Made by a program: the position numbers and the translations under genes
Notes under the pieces: generated by a model
What the model was told of the DNA's origin: nothing
Seen by the model: the letters and a program-made list of their open reading frames with translations, nothing else
Database searches by the model: none
In this document: positions 1 to 7,700 of the stretch, in pieces
How positions within the stretch are numbered: position 1 is the stretch's first letter
Layout: every line of letters starts with the position of its first letter
NCBI GenBank assembly: GCA_009602725.1
Contig: WELB01000341.1
Span: 1-34,898 of the forward strand
Direction of reading: 5' to 3'
Source of the DNA: Spirogloea muscicola
Taxonomy: Eukaryota; Streptophyta; Zygnematophyceae; Spirogloeales; Spirogloeaceae
Length of the DNA: 34,898 nucleotides

Positions 1-89
1 AGCCAGGCCCCCCCTGCCGCCGCCCCCCTGGCAGGTAAGTCAGCTCGTCCAGCTCCACTGCGACAGACTCTCTTCCAGTAGAGAAGAAA

Positions 90-390
90 GTGCTCGCCCA
101 TTGAGAATAGGGGCTGGAACAACCAGCCAGAAAAAGAATGAACAGAGTACGAGAAGGGGGCCAGGGGAAGCGCTAAGTAACAGAAACAAAGCTGCTACGA
201 GACACTTAGTAACCCCTGCTAAGCAGCCGCAGATCAGAGATGCTGGGCTCCTGGAAGTGGGTCCCCTGGCCAGCGCCAGAGGCAGCAGCGAGGGCTCTGC
301 CGGCACGAAGGTGCAGCGCCCGGGCCATGGACCTCTGCAGCGAGACGGCCAGGCGCATTCGATACACTTGCGATACACAGTAGAGAGGGC
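90..390 (-). mobile_element. 5'-truncated LINE tail (ORF end plus 3' UTR)
   Basis: Minus-strand fragment with the C-terminal end of a repeated reading frame (QVYRMRLAVSLQRS, then RAGRALAAASG, then LRLLSRGY and stop at 208-206), followed by a 3' UTR that contains the GGCTGG...CCAGCC stem-loop near 112-136. The same peptide tail recurs at about 12.4, 13.5, 13.7 and 25.8 kb on both strands. The longer copies carry a [RRVD]LVA...LLLDVV...DTHGALG...LLHQLAR pattern, which resembles the C-terminal end of algal non-LTR retrotransposon reverse-transcriptase ORFs. The family assignment is an inference; no RT core is present in this fragment. Confidence 0.55.
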
Positions 391-457
391 GGTGGCTGTG
401 AGTGGCCAGCCCTTGAAATAAAGATTGAACAACGCCGAAGGGGCCAGCGCTAAAGCA

Positions 458-690
458 CAGCGACTCAGGGGTTACTGAGTAATTTGTAGCTGCTTTCTTT
501 CTTTGTGTGCTTTGGTTTCTTAGCGCTTCCTCTGGCTTCCTCTGGCCCCCTTCTCGTTCTTTGTTCATTCTTTTTTGGGCTGGCTTGTCCAGCCCCTATC
601 CTCAATGGGCGAGCCCTTTCTTTGTTTCTGTGTGTGCTTGGTTTTCTTAGCGCTTCCCCTGGCCCCCTTCTCGTACTCAAGTGGTCACTG
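458..690 (+). mobile_element. LINE 3' UTR fragment
   Basis: Plus-strand copy of the same LINE 3' end. It starts at the last codons (GGGGTTACTGA) and continues through the UTR with a stem-loop (GGCTGGCTTGTCCAGCC, about 580-596) and the ATGGGCGAGC motif. No coding sequence beyond the terminal codons remains, which is consistent with extreme 5' truncation. Confidence 0.45.
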
Positions 691-779
691 GGTGCTCAAT
701 GTCAATAACAACCTCCCAGAAGAGAGAAGGCGCGCGGGGCGCATGAATTGAAAGGGAGGCCAATTCAAGCCAATACATT

Positions 780-1062
780 GTTCAGGCAGAGTCGAAAGAA
801 GAAAGAAAGAAAGGGCCAGAAGAAAGGGCTGAGGATAGGGGCTGGAATAAGCAAGCCCAAATAAGAAAGAACAAAGTACGAGAAGGGGGCCAAGGGAAGC
901 GCCAGAGAAGAAAGTGCTCGCCCATTGAGAATAGGGGCTGGAACAACCAGCCCGAAAAAGAATGAACAGAGTACGAGAGGGGGGCCAGGGGAAGCGCTAA
1001 GTAACAGAAACAAAGCTGCTACGAGACACTCAGTAACCCCTGCTAAGCAGCCGCAGCGCCAG
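780..1062 (-). mobile_element. LINE 3' UTR fragment with duplicated stem-loop
   Basis: Minus-strand fragment beginning at the LINE stop context (CAGGGGTTACTGA near 1046-1034). Two successive copies of the CATTCTTTTT-GGGCTGG-loop-CCAGCCCC stem-loop module follow, at about 932-965 and 843-870. It ends near a CT-rich tract (about 785-830). Confidence 0.4.
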
Positions 1063-1480
1063 AGCTCTTCCGCGCCCTCGTTGTGAGAGCCTCCACAAGA
1101 AGTGAGCTCTGTCAACGGGGTTGAGGGCTGTGAAAGTCGAAGTGGCTCTCCCAATAGGGGCAAGGACTTTCAAACGCCAGCCAGAACTAGGTCCAAATGG
1201 CCGAAAAGGCGCCAAAACCACACGGCTGTGCATATGACTACAGCGAATGGGAGCTTCGTAACTGCGAGTCAGCAGCCGCAATTCGGAATTGCTTGCAGCT
1301 GGAAACGAGGCACCCCGACGAGACAGAGGGGGCGGGGGCTTTGCCAAGCCAGCCCAGAAAGAACGAACAAGGTCCAGAAAGGCCTGGCAGGAGAAGCAGC
1401 ACTCATTCACCGAAAGCGTCCTTGCTGAGAGAGTGGTGGCTGCGACGTGCAGGCCCCAAAGTGATAATTGGCGAGGCGAG
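1063..1480 (-). mobile_element. Diverged LINE tail
   Basis: The minus strand reads SNSELRLLTRSYEAP around 1235-1300, an evident relative of the SYSDLMLLTRGY-stop ending of the better copies. It is followed by a UTR (GTGTGGTTTTGGCGCC, GGCTGGC) that matches the stretch near 26790-26850. The reading frame is not intact. Confidence 0.35.
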
Positions 1481-2400
1481 TAGCACCTGCTGAAGCAGGG
1501 CTCAATACAACGATAATGCCAAGGCTCAGTAGTACCTGGCATCAAAGGTTGGACAGACTGGCCCCACAAGGAGAGCCAACCTTCCAGCACGTTGCCCAGT
1601 GTGAGTGAGGTGCAAGTGATCGGAGGGATATGCAGTTGTTGAGGCTGAGTGTGAAACGTTCTGGTGCGGGCGAAGAGTCCATTGCAACTCACTGGGCATT
1701 CTGATGAAGACTCTGTAAGCCTCTCACTACAGCCCAGCCTCCTGCTGCTTTGGCATGTCCCTTGCTGACTGTGAGGCCACCTTGCACCTGCATGTCCCTC
1801 TTCTCTGAACTCGAGCACCAGATCCGATAAGTCATCGTCCAACTGCACACTCTCTATCATACTATCGTCCAGATTTAAGCCCGACCCTTGTGATATGCCA
1901 CTCAATGACCATTGACCTGCATGGTCTGCATGGAGTGGAGGACGGATGCATCTGACTTGGCATCTCCTTGAACATCCACCAGGACTGGCAAAAGTCAAGG
2001 GCTCCATGGCTGTAACTTCAACATACATTGCATGCCCGAGTTGCTCACTTCTTCTGAAGTGGGCTGAAATTTTGCAACTGCTGCATTGATGTGCAGGGGG
2101 CAGCATACATGTGTGTATAGCATGCCTGCTGAGCCGGTGCTCTTGCCAGGAATTTATCGTCATGACATCAACATAGGACCGAGAAAGTTCACAAACTACC
2201 ATGTGCCACCACCTAGCCATCAAAGCTCAAGAGAGAGGGAGGGTAAAATCTGTATTTCTTCAATTCTGAGCCATATGGCGATAACAAGTAAGGCGCATGT
2301 CAAGGAGAGCTAGAGAAGCTAAGAGAGCCGGTGCAGCACACCTCCTCTCTTATGGCTTTCATGAGCGTTCCTGCCTCATCTATCTCTGGAGTGAGTCGCC
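1481..2400. other. Unassigned stretch with one open minus frame
   Basis: A 397-codon open frame on the minus strand runs from 2223 to 1030. Its downstream third is the LINE tail described at 1063-1480. The upstream part (about 2223-1500) contains an acidic stretch (LDDDLSDLVLEF) but no domain that I recognise, no signal peptide and no clear splice signals. It may be chance or an old gene fragment. Confidence 0.25.
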
Positions 2401-2440
2401 CTCGGCCACCACATACATGACAAACGTCTCCGCCGTGGAC

Positions 2441-2471
2441 GGTCTCAAGTGGGACGGGCCCACTTGAGACC
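2441..2471. repeat. Perfect 13-bp inverted repeat (hairpin)
   Basis: GGTCTCAAGTGGG at 2441-2453 is perfectly complementary to CCCACTTGAGACC at 2459-2471, around a 5-nt loop. It lies about 185 bp beyond the stop codon of the minus-strand oxidase gene. Confidence 0.8.
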
Positions 2472-2542
2472 AGCTAAATGAGCAAGAAGTATTCAAGCCT
2501 ACTTTGGGCGGCATTGTTGCAGCCAGAATCTGAGTGCTTCTA

Positions 2543-2547
2543 TTACA
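2543..2547 (-). promoter_or_regulatory. TGTAA polyadenylation signal
   Basis: TGTAA on the minus strand, about 110 nt after the stop of the oxidase gene. TGTAA is the usual poly(A) signal of chlorophyte nuclear genes. A short hairpin (AGGGCCC-TTGT-GGGCCCT, 2568-2585) lies between the stop and this signal. Confidence 0.45.
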
Positions 2548-2655
2548 AGTGGTCGTCCATCACCAGGAGGGCCCTTGTGGGCCCTGCGCATCGCAAGCTT
2601 GCCTCGGAGCCCATTGGTGGTCAATTACTGAGCTCCATGGGCGAACAATAAAGGC

Positions 2656-4707
2656 TCAGAAAATTGGAAAGCCGCCAACCTGAACGTACTTCCCAACGGA
2701 GGGGACGGGAGGCTGGCCGCCAGTGGGCGTCATGACCACGTAGAGCAGATAGTACCCAGGCGGGGCCAGGTTGGCAGTCGGCGGTGCCGTGGCTGTGACC
2801 GATCCCATCGCAGAGGCCGTGATTGCCAGGTTCAGTAGCCGCTGGCTCATCAGGTCACCGTGAGTAGCAAAGCCCGTATCGATCAGAACCACAGCCGCGC
2901 TTGAAACGGTTGTGCTGCTGGTGTAGGAGACTGTGAAGCTCTGACTGTATGCCAGGGAAGAAGGGAAGCTTGTGATGGTTGGCTGCGACACGCCGGTCAG
3001 CAGGTAAGGCGGCGCAAACGCTTCCAGGTCAAGAGGAGTGCCTGCTGCATAGGTGGCGGTGTTGGGCAGCTGGAACGCGTTGCCACCAGCGACAAAGATG
3101 CGCCCATCTGGCACAAGCGTTGCCACTGACTGGTACATGCGCTGAACCGTCGAATTTGCTAGGATCGTGAAGCGGCCTGAGGCCCCAACTGCTTTGGTTG
3201 TGTCCAGTAGGTACGGCGCATATGCAGGCAAGGTGGGTGCCTTGGGATTGCCAGCCGTATCTGCCAACGAGAGTAGCACATGTATAAGCACCAGCACCGA
3301 ATGCTCCCATTCGTTGGCTGCAGTAATCCCTTACCCCTAAACCTAACCCCTAAACCCAAACGCTAAAATCCAAAACCCTGGACGCAACAGTTTCCTGAAA
3401 AATTTGTCCCTGTTAGGCGTGCCGTAGTGGGCGGCAAGTGTCCTATGAGGCATGCAGTAGTGGGCGGCAAGTGGCTTACAGGCAGCGCCATTGCGGGCGC
3501 CATTGATGATGATGATGGCGCCAGTTGGTACCAGCACTGCAAAGCTCATGGTGCGATTCCCCGGCATGCTCTCGTACTGCCATATTGCACCAGGTGCCTC
3601 GGTGTCGATTGTGCCACACGATGACGTTGGCGGATACCCGCCTCCGCACACAATGATGCTGACGCCAAACCCTGTGCTGGCCTGTAGTGGCAGTATTGCT
3701 GAAGCTGCTGAGAAGGGGCTGTCACGGCCGCTCAGGGACGGGTCAATCTCAGGGTAAGTCTTCACGCATGCGCCACTGACCGTGATGTTCAACTCGCAGA
3801 CCTGCAGGATACAACGGAAGGGTAAGTGCTCCTCTTACTTGCCAGCCTCCTGGCTTGACAGCACGCAACAAGCACCAGAAGCTGCATGCAAAAAATATTG
3901 CAGAAGGAGATTGTACCATGGTGTTGGCGAGGACGAAGATGTTTCCATTCTTGAGGAGGTGGATGATGGGGTAGAGATTGTAGGGAACTGAGTTGGCCAT
4001 GATGTCCATATTGACGTACTTGGCCGTGGGTTTAAATACAAACTCAAATGAGGGCGAATTCTGGAATGATGAAGTGGTGTCGTTGGTATTCTGCTCGCCG
4101 CCAACAATCAGCGTGTTGCCAGCGGGCAGCCGCAGCGCCGACGCTTCATACCTATAGGAGACATGTGGGTGCAGGAGCCACGTCACTTGCGTTCGAGAGG
4201 CACATAGGAGCTACATTGTAAGGCAGCAAAGAGTAGCAGGACACGTGTTGATACGTGGTGCATGACACCTCAGAAGAGAAGGTCAATAAGAGTGCTGGAT
4301 CGTGTCCCCATCGCGTATCAGTCCCTGCAAAGGCAAGTATGTTCACCTGCGGCGTGCGAGGTTGGCCACTTCGCCAGCGAAGTCTGTGGTGCCTGCTGAA
4401 TCTGGGGCGAAGGGTCGCACGGCCGTGAATGCAGTGGAGTTGGAGCTCCAGCCTCCAAGGACAAGCACAGTACCGTTCGGTTGTGTGGCACCACAAGCAC
4501 CCAGGGCGTTGAATGCAGGGCCCACAAGGCCACGGACGCTGCCTGTAGCAATTGTCACCTCCGCCGCATGCGCGTACTGGCTGGGGTTCGCCGTCTGATT
4601 GAGCTTGGTGACAGCAATGTCTGTGCGGTCAACCAGCAGCAAGCGGCCGAACCGCGTGGCAATGCCGTGGTGGGGGCTGATGCCCAGCGTTGCAATGGTC
4701 GTCCAGG
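2656..4707 (-). other. Oxidase module 3 (degenerate active site)
   Basis: Third module, from TSPWTTIATLGISPHHG to the C-terminus GGFPIF. It keeps TH in GFATHGDLMSQR and a Cys in LGACGAT. The RWY motif is RYEAS across the 4346-4152 intron, so Glu aligns with the radical Tyr. The Tyr-His pair is RMYQS, so the His is lost. Introns at 3916-3802 (phase 0) and 3479-3261 (phase 1) match the two intron positions of module 2, which suggests that these two modules arose by internal duplication. Confidence 0.7.
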
Positions 4708-7700
4708 GGCTGGTTGGTGGCGGCGGTGGCACCGGCGGTGGTGGTGACTTTGCAGGCGGTGGCGGCGGTGACGCCGGCGGTGGTGGTGACTTTGCAGGCG
4801 GTGGCGGCGGTGACGCCGGCGGTGGCGACGCCGGCGGTGGCGGTGACTTTGCGGGTGGTGGCGGCGGTGACTTTGCGGGTGGTGGCGGCGGTGACTTTGC
4901 AGGTGGTGGCGGCGGTGACGCCGGCGGTGGCGGTGACTTTGCAGGTGGTGGCCGCGGTGGCGGTGGCGGTGGCGGTGACTTTGCAGGTGGTGGCGGCGGT
5001 GACTTTGCAGGTGGTGGCGGGGGTGGCGGTCGTGCAGGTGGTCGCGGGGCTGGCGGTGGTGGCGATGCTGGCGGCGGCGGCGGATATGCTGGCACGCCTC
5101 CGACCTGCACCCAGACTGCTTTGGAAGGCACACGGAGTCCGGTGGTCGTCGACTTGGGCACGGCAAACATCATGTAGTACCCTGGCGGGGCGACGAAGGC
5201 ATTGGGCGGCGCCACGACGCTGACGGTTGAGCCCGACACGGTGAAGACGAGGCCTTGCACCCCACGCTGGCCCATGTTGAGCCCGTGCGTGCTGAAGCCG
5301 GTGTCGATGAAGACCACGATCAGTGATGGGGCGTCGAACGCGAAGGAAGTGAGCGTGAAGGTGAAGAGCTGGCCGTAGCCCAGCGTGGTCGGCGCACTGG
5401 AGATGGTCGGCTGCGTCTGGCCTGTCTGTAGATAAGGCGGAATAAAGGCTTCCACAGACAGGCTCGCTGGTGGTGCCACATACTTTGCTTGATTGGGTGC
5501 TTGCACGGGATTGCCGCCAGCCAAGATGACGCGAGCATTCGGGTCGAGCAGCGCCGAGGCCTGGAACATGCGGGCTTGCGTCGCAGATGAGAGCACCACA
5601 AATCGGCCCGAAGCACCGATCGCCTTTGTGGAATCCAGCAAGTATGGTGTGAGGACGGGGTTTTGGGCACCGTTGTTGGCTGCAGGATGGACCTCACCAG
5701 GCCGGTCAGTACAAAGATGATGCAACCGAATGCATCGACAGAATTCAGATGCAGAGTGGTGCAGACGACGAGAGGGGTGAAGGCAGCTGAGCTGCTCACT
5801 GGCAGAGCCGTTGGCGGCGCCGTTGACAAACAGGATGTCACTGGTGGGCAGAATGATGCCGGCACTCATTGTGCGGGGCCCCGGCATGGACTCGTAAGCG
5901 TATGCTGGAGAAGCATCGCTCGGGCTGATTGTACCACAGCTAGATGTCGGAGGGCTGCCACCACCGCAGAAGGTGATGCGCGCCTTGTAGCCATCCGCCG
6001 GGCCGAGGACCTGAAGCACCGACGCGGCCGGGTACGGGTGGCTACGTGGCATTGCTGGCCCGCCAGAGCCGATTGTGAGGTTGGGGAAGGTGCGCAGGCA
6101 CGTGCCGCTTGCCGTCAGATTCACCTCGCAAGCCTGTCATGCAGTCGCCGAGACGCCTTTCAGTGAGCTGCCAAGAAGGCTTCTTGGATGCCTGCTAAGC
6201 CTTCCTAGAGGCTGCTAAGAAGGCAGTGAATGATGAAAGGGTCTAGCATAGTCTTTCATTCAGCCATGGTGGCCAGAGCAGGCGGCAATGATGGAAGGAG
6301 GTGGCTCGAATGAGAGGACGGAGAGTAGAGGAAGGCAGGTCTAGAAACGGAGTGGGAAGATCAGATAAGAGGGAGGAGAGGGAGGGGGGTGTGGGGAGGA
6401 ACACAGTGAAGGAGGGAGGAGATGGAGGGAGGGTGCAGTGACCTGGGTGTCGGCGAACAGGAAGAAGGTGCCAGTGGGAAGGAGGTGAAGCACTGGGTAG
6501 AGGTCGTAGGGCAGTGTGCCGGCGAGAAGCGGCAGTGACAGCAGGTTCTGGCCTGGCGGCTTGATCATCCGCTCATACGTCGGCTGATGGTGGTTACTGT
6601 CGTCAGCGTCATTGCCGCTGCTCGAGCCACCAAGGAAGACGAGGTTGCCATCGGGCAGGCGGTGCGCCGCGCCGCGGAAGCGCGATGCGCCCATCAATGT
6701 CGTGGCGCCAAAGTCGGCCAATGGCTTGAACTGGCGAATAGCACGGAACTCAGCCCCGACGACCTTCGCGTAGCCCCCTGCAACTATGACAGTGCCGTCG
6801 GGCGTGGTGTGGCCATGGCACCCGAGGTCATTGAGGTCCGGTCCAACGAGCGCGCGAGAAGCACCAGTTGCGACAGTGAGCTCCACGGCGTGTGCGTACG
6901 CTGATGCATTAGCTGGATTGGCAACCCCCGTGACGGCAATGTCGGTGCGGTCAGTGTAAAGGATGGTGCCGGCCTTGGTGAGCACAGCATACGTCCCAAC
7001 GATGCCGATATTGGTGTTGAGCACTAGGAAGTTGGCACCAGCGGGGGCAGGCGGCGAAGGGGGCGGGGGATTGGGGGNTGCGGCGGGTGCGGTGGCGGTG
7101 GCGGTGGTGAAGGAGCAGGCGGGCGTGGCGGCGGCGGCGTGGGGAAGCCGCCGAGCTGCAACCAGGGCGCGACCGAGGGCACGCCGTTCGAGACGGCGAA
7201 GAGCATGTAGTAGCCCGGCGACGCAATGCCCACATGGGGCGGCGCCACCGCGGACAGTGTCACCACCTGCGGGCTTCCCACCTGCATGACAGCACCAGCA
7301 GCTGCGACGCATCAGCTCTGGGCTGTTGCGGGACAGGAGAGGGAAGGAGGGAGGGTTGCAGGCAGGCAGCGGTGTGCTTCGATTGATGGATTGGAAGTTG
7401 ACGCGGCAGCTTGCCAAGGTTCACCGGCGCTCACCGCTGATGTGACAGTGTAGGCGCAGCGTATGGCGCGCTGGCCCATGATGAAGGAGTGAGTGTTGAA
7501 ACCAGCATCGAGCAGCACCAGCTTGATATTGGAATATGAGATGCCCGCCTGGACGAGGCTGAACTGCACGGTGAACGTCTGGCCATATGCGAGCGACATC
7601 GGCGCGCTCAGAATCTGAGGCTGCGGCTGCCTGAGACAGCAGAGAGCAGTGCCGGCCAGCAGGCGTCAGTGTGGAGGGTGAAGGAGTGGAGGCTATAAGT

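Noticed and set aside
1030-2223. 397-codon minus-strand ORF as a real gene
   Set aside because: Its downstream part is a diverged LINE tail and the remainder matches nothing that I recognise.
4599-5223. Gly/Ala/Val-rich plus-strand frames
   Set aside because: They are antisense to the proline-rich linker minisatellite of the oxidase gene.
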